Assembly (NCBI RefSeq): GCF_050633125.1
Contig: NZ_JBOEFX010000050.1
Span: 57,533-121,532 of the forward strand
DNA from: Lewinella sp050633125
GTDB lineage: Bacteria; Bacteroidota; Bacteroidia; Chitinophagales; Saprospiraceae
Reading direction: 5' to 3'
DNA length: 64,000 nucleotides
Part shown: positions 44,305-52,274 of the stretch, in pieces
Layout of the letters: each line of letters opens with the position of its first letter
Numbering within the stretch: the first letter of the stretch is position 1
Notes under the pieces: generated by a model
The model's database searches: none
What the model saw: the letters and a program-made list of their open reading frames with translations, nothing else
Told to the model about the DNA's origin: nothing
Program-made: the position numbers and the translations under genes

Positions 44305-44630
44305 TAGCAGATTTTTGCTGGTAATTCAATAAATGTCCCTGTTGGACAAAGGGAAAACCATTCATTACACTATTTCTACCATTCATTACATCGGTTTTTC
44401 TTGTCTTGTGGTTACACTGCACCTTTGTGGGCGTTGAGTTTATATCACCATTTATACCCGGCATGAAATGGGTTGAAGATTTAGGCCGCAGCTATTTTTG
44501 TTTAGGATGAGGCGGAAAACGCAGTCGACGTCTTAGTATCGGCAAGGCTTTCCAATGAAGTTCTAAGTAAAAACAGCAAGGGATAAACGCACAAATCATT
44601 TCGTAACGGGTATAGAAAAAAACAAGACCG
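44305..44630. other. Upstream region of the repeat-protein/two-component operon
   Basis: 326 bases without a gene. It holds the 13-bp direct repeat at 44357-44390, a possible -7 box at 44420-44427 and a second candidate TATTTTTG at 44493-44500 with TTG 17 bases upstream. The untranslated leader would be 130-200 nt. Confidence 0.5.
44357..44390. promoter_or_regulatory. Direct repeat with LytTR-site geometry
   Basis: ACCATTCATTACA occurs at 44357-44369 and again at 44378-44390, an exact 13-base direct repeat with a 21-bp period (two helical turns). LytTR response regulators bind paired direct repeats of about 9 bp with 12-13 bp between them. A -7-like CACCTTTG follows at 44420-44427. It lies upstream of the operon that encodes a LytTR regulator. 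Confidence 0.6.
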
Positions 44631-46109
44631 ATGAAATCACCCGACATCATTATCCACCGTTCTTTCTTTTTGTTTTTACTGTGTGTGCTTTTGGCTTTTC
44701 CGCTTTTGAGTAGTGCACAAACCGTTAGTACATCGTCCAATTCCATTACCATAAACGAGGACAATAAGCAACGCCAAAAGTTTACGATTTGCCAAAACGG
44801 TACAAACTTTAGCATTGAATATGAAGGTTATATTACGCTTTCAGACGATGACCGTGACGTTGTCGCTATTTCAGCCGGAGGCTACCTGAAGGTTAGTAAG
44901 TCTGCTTTTGGCTCAAAGCGCCGTGTGCAGATTGAGGCAGATCGCTCCGGTAACATGATTCGCAAATATTATGTAGGTTGGTCGCAGAAGGATTATGAAC
45001 CGGAAGGCCGCACCTGGTTGGCAGAAGTTCTGCCAGTAGTCGTGCGTTCCAGTACACTGGCCGCCGAAGACCGGGTTGATCGTATCTATACCTCCGGTGG
45101 CATCACAGCCTTTGCACAAGAGGTGCGCAAGTTGGAAGGCGATTACGTAAAAGCTGCTTATCTGAAACTGATCCTATGCAAATCACTTCAGGAAAATGAA
45201 GTGGATCAGGTCGTTCAGTTAATGGGGACCGAAATTGAATCGGATCATTATTTATCTGAATTATTGAGGGATAATATTTCTGTACTTCTGAAAAACCCGG
45301 CACGCTTATCAGCGTTCAAAGTTGCGATGACAAAAATTGATTCCGATCACTATTCCAATGAGGTTTTTCAAAAGATAAACCGTTCTTCTGAAGTAAGCGA
45401 TGCTTTGCTCGTTGATCTCCTTAGTGGTGCGGATAATATCCAATCCGATCATTATCTTTCTTCTGTACTCATTGATGTGTTACGCTACCGAGATTTAAGT
45501 AACTCAGGATTGGATCAATTGCTCAAAGTTAGTCGTAGTATTCAATCAGACCACTATCTCAGTGAAGTTCTAAAGGATGCGATTCGGGAAACCAACCTCA
45601 ATAGTCAGTCGTTTAGAGCATTAACAGAAGCATTGAGAACCGTCGAATCTGATCACTACAGTTGTGAAGTGGTAAAAGCGATGTCTGATCGCGAGTTGTC
45701 AAAAGAAGATTTAAGCCTTTTGCTCACCGTGATGGGTGAAGAGGTTGAGTCCGATCATTACCTGAAGGAAGCGCTTGTTCATGTACTTCGTAAGCAAAAT
45801 GCCAGCCGCATACCTCTTACTTCTTTCTTGAAAGCCGTAGGCACAGTTGGTTCTGGAACTTACAGTATGGAAGTAATGAAAGAAATCGAACGCTCCACCA
45901 ACTTGTCTTCTCTTTCGGACGCGCAAGTCATTGAAATTCTCCAGGCATGTGGCAAAATTGATTCTGATCATTATCTTACAGAAGCCCTAAGTACTTTTGC
46001 TGCTGAGGCCAAGCGCCGTGGAGGCAGTGTGAAAGAAGCCTACTTGCAAGTAGCCGGGAATATATCTTCCGAAACATACTACGGACGGGCTGCGAAAGCT
46101 GTCAACTAA
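44631..46109 (+). CDS. Secreted protein with a 34-residue SDHY-repeat solenoid
   Basis: 492 residues with signal peptide (FFLFLLCVLLAFPLLSSAQ). Residues about 30-155 form a beta-rich N-terminal domain (SITINEDNKQRQKFTICQNG, FSIEYEGYITLSDDDRDVVA). From about 165 to the end are nine or ten helical repeats marked by I-x-SDHYLxEVL. The Ser codons of the motif lie at 45240, 45342, 45444, 45546, 45648, 45750 and 45852, exactly 102 nt apart, then at 45963 and 46068. Two copies are degenerate (GSGTYSMEVM, SSETYYGRAA). Related I-x-SDY-x-x-x-x-VL repeats occur in some M56/BlaR-linked proteins (recalled, not searched). It is the first gene of an operon with a histidine kinase pair and a LytTR regulator, so it may be the extracytoplasmic sensor or scaffold for them. 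Confidence 0.75.
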   Translation: MKSPDIIIHRSFFLFLLCVLLAFPLLSSAQTVSTSSNSITINEDNKQRQKFTICQNGTNFSIEYEGYITLSDDDRDVVAISAGGYLKVSKSAFGSKRRVQIEADRSGNMIRKYYVGWSQKDYEPEGRTWLAEVLPVVVRSSTLAAEDRVDRIYTSGGITAFAQEVRKLEGDYVKAAYLKLILCKSLQENEVDQVVQLMGTEIESDHYLSELLRDNISVLLKNPARLSAFKVAMTKIDSDHYSNEVFQKINRSSEVSDALLVDLLSGADNIQSDHYLSSVLIDVLRYRDLSNSGLDQLLKVSRSIQSDHYLSEVLKDAIRETNLNSQSFRALTEALRTVESDHYSCEVVKAMSDRELSKEDLSLLLTVMGEEVESDHYLKEALVHVLRKQNASRIPLTSFLKAVGTVGSGTYSMEVMKEIERSTNLSSLSDAQVIEILQACGKIDSDHYLTEALSTFAAEAKRRGGSVKEAYLQVAGNISSETYYGRAAKAVN

Positions 46110-46129
46110 GAAGCTCTAAACGTAAAGTA

Positions 46130-47137
46130 TTGAAACGCCAATTATTGATCCTCTTCCTGGGTAGCCTCACCGGCCTGTTTTTACGTTTCCTCTTGAGCGG
46201 AGACCTGGAGCAGGCCGGTGCTCACCAACCCCTCTGGTGGCCGTGGATTGTTTGGGGAATATTGTTGGCTTATGGTGTTTTTTACTTGTCCCGGCAGCTC
46301 GACCGCTGGCTCGACTGGCACCAACAACCGGGCTTGCGTTGGCTGATAGGCTGGATTAGTAATACCATTGTGGCGTTTTCTTTTGGCTGGCTGGGATTGC
46401 GATCTTATGCCTTGTTCACTGGTTTGCCAGTGCTCACTTGGGCGACGTTCTCTCCCTTGTTGATCAAGGCCGCGCTAATTCTATTGTTGTTGGTTCTGCT
46501 ATATACCGTCGTTTATTTTGCACTCTATTCCTATCGTTATCATGGTAAAATTAAACTAGCAACGCTTCGCCACGAAAGAGCACAAATGGACTTACAGTGG
46601 AAGGCCCTGAGTAATCAATTACAGCCCCACTTTTTATTCAATAGCCTTAATACCATTTCTGCGTTGCTACATGAAGACGAGCAGCGTGCAGAACAGTTTA
46701 TTCGTCGTCTGGCACATGCTTATCAATACACTTTAGAGACTTACGGGAAAAATTTGGTTCCGTTGAAAGACGAATTGCAGTTTGTACAGTCTTATTATTA
46801 CCTGCTAAAAACCCGATTCGCAGATCACCTGAACATTGAATTAGATGTGGCAGCAAGCACCGACCATCTCAAGGTGCCACCACTAGGAGTGCAACTCTTG
46901 GTAGAGAACGCGATTAAACACAATCGCCCAGGGGCAGAGGAAATACTCCGCATCAAAATCCTGACAAACCAAGATTGGTTATGGGTGATCAATAATACAA
47001 ACGAAACCTCCGAGGAAAAGGAATCCTTTGAAGTAGGATTGGCTAACCTCAGGGCTCGCTATGAGTTATTATCTGAACGGAAAATTGTGATCAAGAAGGA
47101 AGATCAATTCATCGTTAAAATCCCCCTTTTACGATGA
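46130..47137 (+). CDS. LytS/YehU-type sensor histidine kinase
   Basis: 335 residues, probably from a TTG at 46130; no better ATG is near. About four membrane segments occupy residues 1-135 (LLILFLGSLTGLFLRFLL; WWPWIVWGILLAYGVFYL; TIVAFSFGWLGL; LILLLLVLLYTVVYFAL). The phosphoacceptor segment LSNQLQPHFLFNSLNTISAL has His167. The ATPase part has the N box QLLVENAIKHNRPG and the glycine box VGLANLRARYELL. The catalytic residues look intact. The 3' end overlaps the next gene by ATGA. It forms a two-component system with the LytTR regulator at 48165. Confidence 0.92.
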   Translation: MKRQLLILFLGSLTGLFLRFLLSGDLEQAGAHQPLWWPWIVWGILLAYGVFYLSRQLDRWLDWHQQPGLRWLIGWISNTIVAFSFGWLGLRSYALFTGLPVLTWATFSPLLIKAALILLLLVLLYTVVYFALYSYRYHGKIKLATLRHERAQMDLQWKALSNQLQPHFLFNSLNTISALLHEDEQRAEQFIRRLAHAYQYTLETYGKNLVPLKDELQFVQSYYYLLKTRFADHLNIELDVAASTDHLKVPPLGVQLLVENAIKHNRPGAEEILRIKILTNQDWLWVINNTNETSEEKESFEVGLANLRARYELLSERKIVIKKEDQFIVKIPLLR

Positions 47138-48153
47138 AGAAATTTTTTCTCCGAAAACCCTTTTTTCGCTTACTCACCCCACTAATTGTAGGTAGTGTAG
47201 CCTACATGCTGATCCTATTGTTCAACAATAATGTGAGCCAGTTAGAGGAGGCTTTCCTAGGGGGCGAACTCTATTTTAGTATAGGACTGGCATTACTAAT
47301 ACAGGAGGCTATATTGCAATGTTTGCGTCCCTTGCTGAAGATTCGTTGGCAGGAGGGGCTTGCCTGGACGGTGGCGGGGTATACGATGTTGGCTTTCTTT
47401 ACCAGTATTTTGCTGGTCGGTTTAGCAGTGGATTTTTACTACGTCAAAGCACTTGGTTATCAGCCGGCCGCTTCAGAGCTCATTCTTTTTTGCGGTATTT
47501 TCGGGGTGCTTGCTGGGGGGCAAATTAGCTTGTACGTCAGCCACCAGTTATTATTTATAAATAATGAAGAACAGCTACAGGAGGAACAGCAGCTGAGGGC
47601 AGGAATCATCGCTGATTTTCACCAATTCAAACGAGGGATTAACCCTGATTTGTTATTGGAAAGTCTGGAAACACTCATCGTTTACCTGTATGATAATAAG
47701 GATTTGGCAGATGATATGCTTGACCACCTTGCCGCAGTGTATCGTTATGTTTTGACCGGTCGACGTAAGGAGTTGGTGCCTATTCACGAAGAACTGATAG
47801 TGCTACAGGAATTGATCGCGTTATTAGGTCATTTGCCTTACCGGAAAATTGCTTGGCAGCATCCTACAGGTTTGAAAGGCCATGTTGTCCCAGGAACATT
47901 GTTACTGATCGTAGAGGCGATTATTCGAAGCAGTATTGTTATTTCAGACCAAGAATTACCCATTGTTTTGTTGCAAAATGAAAATTCGTATCAGGTAAGC
48001 TATCCGTGTTTGGAACGCATTCGGGAGTCACTCAGTTTAGCACAACTGACACCTGTTGTTGAGAGTTACGCTGTCTATAGCCAGGAGGCCGTTTGCTTGA
48101 TTGAGGAAGGTGGCAAGAAAACGATCAGACTACCTATTATCGAACTCCCTTAA
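47134..48153 (+). CDS. Degenerate histidine kinase paralogue (pseudokinase)
   Basis: 339 residues; the ATG at 47134 overlaps the kinase stop codon. It has the same layout as its neighbour: four membrane segments, then a dimerisation and ATPase-like region. The alignment by eye gives KRGINPDLLLESLETLIVYL against LSNQLQPHFLFNSLNTISAL, so the phosphoacceptor His is Asp172. The N-box ENAIKH is replaced by EAIIRS, and no glycine box is seen. It therefore should neither bind ATP in the usual way nor autophosphorylate. Conserved length and an intact frame argue it is a functional pseudokinase, perhaps a heterodimer partner that regulates the active kinase (inference). It is a sequence call; fold comparison would be decisive. 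Confidence 0.78.
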   Translation: MKKFFLRKPFFRLLTPLIVGSVAYMLILLFNNNVSQLEEAFLGGELYFSIGLALLIQEAILQCLRPLLKIRWQEGLAWTVAGYTMLAFFTSILLVGLAVDFYYVKALGYQPAASELILFCGIFGVLAGGQISLYVSHQLLFINNEEQLQEEQQLRAGIIADFHQFKRGINPDLLLESLETLIVYLYDNKDLADDMLDHLAAVYRYVLTGRRKELVPIHEELIVLQELIALLGHLPYRKIAWQHPTGLKGHVVPGTLLLIVEAIIRSSIVISDQELPIVLLQNENSYQVSYPCLERIRESLSLAQLTPVVESYAVYSQEAVCLIEEGGKKTIRLPIIELP

Positions 48154-48164
48154 CCCTGTTGTTC

Positions 48165-48926
48165 ATGAAAGTTGTTATCATTGAAGATGAACCACTAGCT
48201 GCGAAAAAACTAGCTCGCTATCTGACAAAATATGACTCTGAAACGGAGGTGCTTGCCCAGCTGAATAATGTAAGTACAGCAGTTAGTTGGCTCCGTCAGT
48301 ACCTGGATAAGGTGGATCTTCTATTCGTAGATATACAATTACACGAAGAACTGAGTTTTTCCATTTTTCAGCAAATGGAAATTAATAAGCCTATTGTTTT
48401 TACGACCGCCTATGATGAGTATGCGATTGATGCTTTTCAAGTCAATAGTATTGATTATCTACTCAAGCCTATCACGTTCACCCAGCTCTCGCAAGCCTTG
48501 GATAAGTTTAAACGCTTGCGTAATCAATGGACAAACACGGATGTCTCGGCTGGCTTAATTGGCGCAGAAAAAGCTCGTTACAAGGATCGTTTCCTCGTTC
48601 GTCGGGGTAATAAAATCCAATCGGTGCGTACAAGTGAAATTAGCTACTTTTCGGCAGAGGGGAGGCTGGTAAGCCTACACCATCTGGAAAGCCGTAAGTA
48701 CGTGTTGGATTACACCCTCAGTGAACTAGAGGGAATGCTTGATCCCAAGTCTTTTTTTCGCACTAATCGATCTTATATCCTACAGATTAATGCCATCCAA
48801 GATGTTGTAGTTTATTCTAGTAGCCGCCTCAAGGTGAGTGTTGTTGGACTGGCTAGCGATCACGAGATTATCGTAAGTCGTGACCGCGTAGGAGATTTTA
48901 AAAATTGGTTGGCGGGGCAGGGATAA
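48165..48926 (+). CDS. LytTR-family response regulator
   Basis: About 253 residues from the ATG at 48165 (an upstream TTG at 48159 is possible). The receiver domain has KVVIIEDEPLAAKKLARYL, phosphoacceptor Asp56 in DLLFVDIQLHEELSF, TTAYDEYAIDAFQVNSIDYL and the conserved LLKPIT. The C-terminal LytTR DNA-binding domain is RFLVRRGNKIQSVRTSEISY, VLDYTLSELEGMLDPKSFFR, TNRSYILQINAIQDV and EIIVSRDRVGDFKNWL. It is the last gene of the operon. A candidate paired site for a LytTR protein lies upstream of the first gene (44357-44390), which would make the operon autoregulated. Confidence 0.94.
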   Translation: MKVVIIEDEPLAAKKLARYLTKYDSETEVLAQLNNVSTAVSWLRQYLDKVDLLFVDIQLHEELSFSIFQQMEINKPIVFTTAYDEYAIDAFQVNSIDYLLKPITFTQLSQALDKFKRLRNQWTNTDVSAGLIGAEKARYKDRFLVRRGNKIQSVRTSEISYFSAEGRLVSLHHLESRKYVLDYTLSELEGMLDPKSFFRTNRSYILQINAIQDVVVYSSSRLKVSVVGLASDHEIIVSRDRVGDFKNWLAGQG

Positions 48927-49022
48927 CGTTTATTATTTAATCATTTTCTTTAAAGTCTATAAAGTAACTAGGATTTAAAGTCTTGAATACCTATCTTTGC
49001 TTTGCATATACATTAAATTGAT

Positions 49023-49064
49023 AGCTTAGTATGGTAAGATAACTTTCTGTACTGGGCTTTTTTT
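49023..49064 (+). terminator. Hairpin with T tract in the cysH leader
   Basis: AGCTTAGTA (49023-49031) can pair with TACTGGGCT (49050-49058; two G-T wobbles), followed by a run of seven Ts. A -7-like TATCTTTG sits upstream at 48992-48999, so the hairpin is either the terminator of the LytTR operon or an attenuator in the cysH leader. Confidence 0.55.
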
Positions 49065-49080
49065 CTGAAAATGATTATTG

Positions 49081-49779
49081 ATGTCAGCAATAGCAGCTAT
49101 CCCCGAAGAACTCGTTGTCCAGCGTGAGCTTTTTGCCGAAAGGCTAGGTGCCTACAGGGAGGCCGGATTAAAAGTATTTGCTTCCTCTTCATTCCAGACC
49201 CATAGTATTCCGATGCTACATCTGATCAGTGAATTGGATGCGAATATTCCGATAGCATTTCTTCAAACGGGTTTTCATTTCCCAGAGACGCTGGAGTATA
49301 GAGATCAGATAGCAGAACAACTCGGTTTGAAGGTGATTAATGTAGAATCAGCGGTGCCTAAACTAGCTCAACGTGACGCTGTGGGGCGCTTTCATTTCGC
49401 TAGTGATCCGGCGTATTGTTGTTATTTGAATAAGACGAAACCCATGGAGCCGTTGCTTGGAGAGTATGATGTTTGGATTACAGGTGTGCGCCGTGACCAA
49501 AGTGCGAATCGAAAAAACTTTCAATTAGAAGCTTCTGGACCTTTCGGGACGACTCGCTTTCATCCCATGCTGGATTGGAACAATAAGATGATTCACCAAT
49601 ATAGGAAGCTACATAATTTGCCTCCTCATCCGCTGGAAACAAAAGGCTATTTGAGTATTGGCTGCGCTCCCTGCACTCAAAAGTTCAACCTCGGTGACCC
49701 GAACGACCGTGGTGGGCGCTGGGCAGGACTCAAGAAAACAGAGTGTGGCCTACATACAGATCTTGCAGGTGGATCGTAA
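49081..49779 (+). CDS. cysH: Assimilatory adenylyl-sulfate (APS/PAPS) reductase
   Basis: About 232 residues from the ATG at 49081. The N-terminal phosphate-binding region is FASSSFQTHSIPMLHLISEL. The sulfonucleotide part has LQTGFHFPETLEYRDQI and ITGVRRDQSANRKN. Cys113-Cys114 (CCYLNK) with Cys195 and Cys198 (GCAPC) form the CC...CxxC motif that binds a [4Fe-4S] cluster, the mark of the bacterial APS-reducing branch. The C-terminal ECGLH supplies the catalytic Cys222. It reduces activated sulfate to sulfite with thioredoxin in the cytoplasm. It is followed by an epimerase gene, an unknown and bshB1, so a sulfur/thiol gene group is likely. Confidence 0.94.
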   Translation: MSAIAAIPEELVVQRELFAERLGAYREAGLKVFASSSFQTHSIPMLHLISELDANIPIAFLQTGFHFPETLEYRDQIAEQLGLKVINVESAVPKLAQRDAVGRFHFASDPAYCCYLNKTKPMEPLLGEYDVWITGVRRDQSANRKNFQLEASGPFGTTRFHPMLDWNNKMIHQYRKLHNLPPHPLETKGYLSIGCAPCTQKFNLGDPNDRGGRWAGLKKTECGLHTDLAGGS

Positions 49780-49829
49780 ATGATGTATAGCATCCTTATT
49801 AAATGATGTTAGAGAAGGAATAAATCAAT

Positions 49830-50753
49830 ATGAAAGTACTTATTACCGGTGGTGCCGGTTACATAGGCTACGCTTTGGTACGCCAATTGATGTTTGCCCC
49901 AGAGATTAGCGAGATCATTATTTATGATAACCTGTCTCGCAGGAACTATGCATTCTTTGATCACCAAAAGTTTAATGAAAAGCCGATTCGGTTTGTGCAT
50001 GGCGATATTTTAGATGGTCGCAAGTTGAATCAAACCTTGAAAGGGGTATCTGTTGTGTTTCATTTGGCTGCAAAAGTAACCACTCCCTTTGCGGATATGG
50101 ATGCTCACAGCTTCGATCAGATCAACCATTGGGGAACAGCCCAGGTTGTTTATGCAGCGGAGCAAGAGGGAGTACAACATCTCATTTATTTGAGTAGCGC
50201 TTCTGTTTACGGTAATTCAGAAAAGGCAGTTGATGAACAAAGCGCGCCGAGCCCAAAGTCGTACTATGGCATTGCTAAACTAGCAGGCGAGGAGCAAGTA
50301 CTTCGCTTACGCAACAAGATGAAAATTCATGTTGTCCGTTCGGGGAATGTATACGGTTATAACCCTGCTTATCGGATAGATGCTGTCATTAATCGCTTCA
50401 TTTTTGAGGCACATTTTGAGGGACGTGTCAGTATTCAGGGATCAGGAGAACAACAGCGTTCTTTCATTCATGTCGATAAATTGGCCACTGCTTTACGGCA
50501 ATTGTTAAATAGCCCGGTTGAATCCGGTGTTTACAATTTGGCAGAGCATAATTTTTCGATTAATGATATTTTACTTTCTGTAAAGGTCTTATATCCAGAG
50601 TTGGAAACGATTAATATTAACCCTAATATGCCCCGGCGGAATATCAGTTTGGTATTGCCAACTACACTTTGGGAACAGTTGAGAATGCCCGAAATTAGTT
50701 TACTGGATGAAGTTCAGGCTTTTCAAGCGGTATTTTCTTTTCGTACCAAGTAG
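49830..50753 (+). CDS. NAD-dependent epimerase/dehydratase (extended SDR)
   Basis: 307 residues. The NAD-binding Rossmann motif is VLITGGAGYIGYALVRQL, with HGDILDG and VVFHLAAKVTTPF. The active-site triad is LSSASVYGNSEK (Ser), then SYYGIAKLAGEE (Tyr-x-x-x-Lys). It is typical of nucleotide-sugar epimerases such as GalE-type, but the sugar substrate cannot be assigned. The start is preceded by GAAGGAATAAATCAAT with no strong ribosome site. It lies 50 bp after cysH and 42 bp before the next gene, so it may be co-transcribed; no functional link to sulfur is evident. Confidence 0.88.
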   Translation: MKVLITGGAGYIGYALVRQLMFAPEISEIIIYDNLSRRNYAFFDHQKFNEKPIRFVHGDILDGRKLNQTLKGVSVVFHLAAKVTTPFADMDAHSFDQINHWGTAQVVYAAEQEGVQHLIYLSSASVYGNSEKAVDEQSAPSPKSYYGIAKLAGEEQVLRLRNKMKIHVVRSGNVYGYNPAYRIDAVINRFIFEAHFEGRVSIQGSGEQQRSFIHVDKLATALRQLLNSPVESGVYNLAEHNFSINDILLSVKVLYPELETININPNMPRRNISLVLPTTLWEQLRMPEISLLDEVQAFQAVFSFRTK

Positions 50754-50795
50754 TTAGCTGGTTAATATTTTTACCTTTGTGGACCGATACTACTT

Positions 50796-51263
50796 ATGGA
50801 ATCCACAATATCCACTTATCTTCCAGAATGGCTACAGGCCTATGACCCACTTCTCGTTTTTGGAGTGGGCATTGGTAGCTTGATTATTCTAATCATTTTA
50901 TTGGTGCTTATTGTCCGAGCAGTTTCTCGTTCGAAGATAAAGCATTCGGGATTGGTTGTTCAATCGTTTCAGATTGCTCCCTTGGGGCGTGACGCTTTTC
51001 TTAAGATCACCAACCCTGGTGCTGGAGTAACCCTAAGTGCTCTCGTTGTTACCGGCCGCGCAGATGTTGTCGTCAAAAATCAGGTAGCTGGCCAAGCCAT
51101 TCCCCAAGGAGGAACTTATAGTATTTTACTAGAGGCTACGGCAGATCAGCGACTCCGTAAAGATTTTCAACTCCATTTCACTTTTTTTGATCAGGAAAGA
51201 AGAACTTATCAGCAACAATTCTCTCTGAATCCGGTTGCTAGTGTACGTATCAAAAGAAACTAA
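50796..51263 (+). CDS. Hypothetical protein with one membrane anchor
   Basis: 155 residues. The N-terminal membrane segment is LLVFGVGIGSLIILIILLVLI (residues about 19-39), followed by a basic stop (RAVSRSKIKHS). The rest is a beta-rich domain (LVVQSFQIAPLGRDAFLKIT, AGVTLSALVVTGRADVV). I do not recognise a family. It could be an inner-membrane protein facing either side; the positive-inside rule puts the C-terminal domain in the cytoplasm. It sits 8 bp before bshB1, so the two are very likely in one transcript, and a role in bacillithiol or envelope redox is only a guess. Confidence 0.65.
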   Translation: MESTISTYLPEWLQAYDPLLVFGVGIGSLIILIILLVLIVRAVSRSKIKHSGLVVQSFQIAPLGRDAFLKITNPGAGVTLSALVVTGRADVVVKNQVAGQAIPQGGTYSILLEATADQRLRKDFQLHFTFFDQERRTYQQQFSLNPVASVRIKRN

Positions 51264-51271
51264 ATCTAGCT

Positions 51272-52018
51272 ATGGGAGCTTGCGTACAAAAAGTAGATAT
51301 TTTAGCCATTGGTGTTCATCCAGATGATATTGAATTAGCCTGTAGTGGCACTTTGCTCCGACACATGGAGGAGGGCAAAACGGTGGGGTTACTTGATCTC
51401 ACTCGTGGTGAATTAGGAAGTAGAGGCAGCGCAGAAATTCGAAGAAGGGAAGCAAATAAAGCTGCCGAAATGATGGGCGTCAGCTTTCGCTGGAATGCTG
51501 ACATGGCGGATGGTTTTTTCCAAATCACGCCGGAAAACACCACCAAAGTTATTCAGTTTATTCGGGCCTGTCAGCCTACTATTGTATTGGCAAATGCTCT
51601 ACACGATCGGCATCCAGATCATGGTCGCGCAGCAAAATTAGTGGCAGAAGCCTGTTTTTACAGCGGCCTCCTGAGGATAGAAACCAAAGACAAGGAGGGA
51701 AATCCGCAAGAAAAATGGCGGCCAGATAATGTTTTCCATTACATTCAAGATCGTAACCTCACACCTGATTTTGTAGTAGATATTACACCGTATATCGACC
51801 GGAAAATGGAAATTATCATGGCGTATACCTCACAGTTTCATAGCCCTGAGGCAGAGGAATATGCACAAGAGGTAAGTACACCGATTAGTGGCGCTCAATT
51901 CAAAAACTTCTTACGCGCGAAAGCCGCCAGCTATGGTCGTGAAACAGGTTATGACTTCGCAGAGGGCTTCAATGTCACACGTGTACCTGGTGTGAAGGAT
52001 CTCTTCAGTTTAGGTTAG
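51272..52018 (+). CDS. bshB1: Bacillithiol biosynthesis deacetylase BshB1
   Basis: 248 residues of the LmbE/PIG-L zinc hydrolase family. Motifs are VDILAIGVHPDDIELACSGT, GLLDLTRGELGSRGSAEIRR, EANKAAEMMGV, ANALHDRHPDHGRAAKLVAE and ITPYIDRKMEIIMAYTSQFH, all characteristic of BshB1. It removes the acetyl group from GlcNAc-malate to give GlcN-malate, the second step of bacillithiol synthesis. BshA and BshC are not in the window. The thiol produced would use cysteine, whose sulfur supply starts with CysH upstream. The final codons are followed at once by a repeat that flanks a scaffold gap. Confidence 0.94.
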   Translation: MGACVQKVDILAIGVHPDDIELACSGTLLRHMEEGKTVGLLDLTRGELGSRGSAEIRRREANKAAEMMGVSFRWNADMADGFFQITPENTTKVIQFIRACQPTIVLANALHDRHPDHGRAAKLVAEACFYSGLLRIETKDKEGNPQEKWRPDNVFHYIQDRNLTPDFVVDITPYIDRKMEIIMAYTSQFHSPEAEEYAQEVSTPISGAQFKNFLRAKAASYGRETGYDFAEGFNVTRVPGVKDLFSLG

Positions 52019-52274
52019 ATGCATTTTATCACATAGTCAGANNNNNNNNNNNNNNNNNNNNNNNNNNNNNNNNNNNNNNNNNNNNNNNNNNNNNNNNNNN
52101 NNNNNCTGTGTTGAAAAATAGTCAGGTGTATTTTATCACATAGTCAGATAGTTAGGGTTTTGCTCGTCTGTGGAGGTTTTGTCTCTGTGTTTAAAAGAGG
52201 ATACTAGGAGCATTTTTTAGAAAAAAAAGTCACGTTTTGCGCTTTTCTGGCTTATATAATAAAACTATATAAAA
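52019..52274. other. Gapped spacer with a direct repeat
   Basis: Nearly identical 21-base segments (G[C/T]ATTTTATCACATAGTCAGA) lie at 52021-52041 and 52128-52148 on either side of 64 Ns (52042-52105). A shorter piece ATAGTCAGG also follows the gap (52119-52125 region). A collapsed tandem repeat is the likely reason for the gap. No gene is seen. Confidence 0.5.

Noticed and set aside
44492..44815. Minus-strand frame of 107 residues across the start of the SDHY-repeat gene
   Set aside because: Overlaps the signal peptide of a well-supported gene and the upstream control region.
49005..49080. SAM or other riboswitch before cysH
   Set aside because: The leader is too short (about 75 nt) and shows only one hairpin; no known aptamer motif is visible.
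52021..52148. CRISPR array
   Set aside because: Only two copies of a short repeat, flanking an N gap; no regular spacers and no cas genes.
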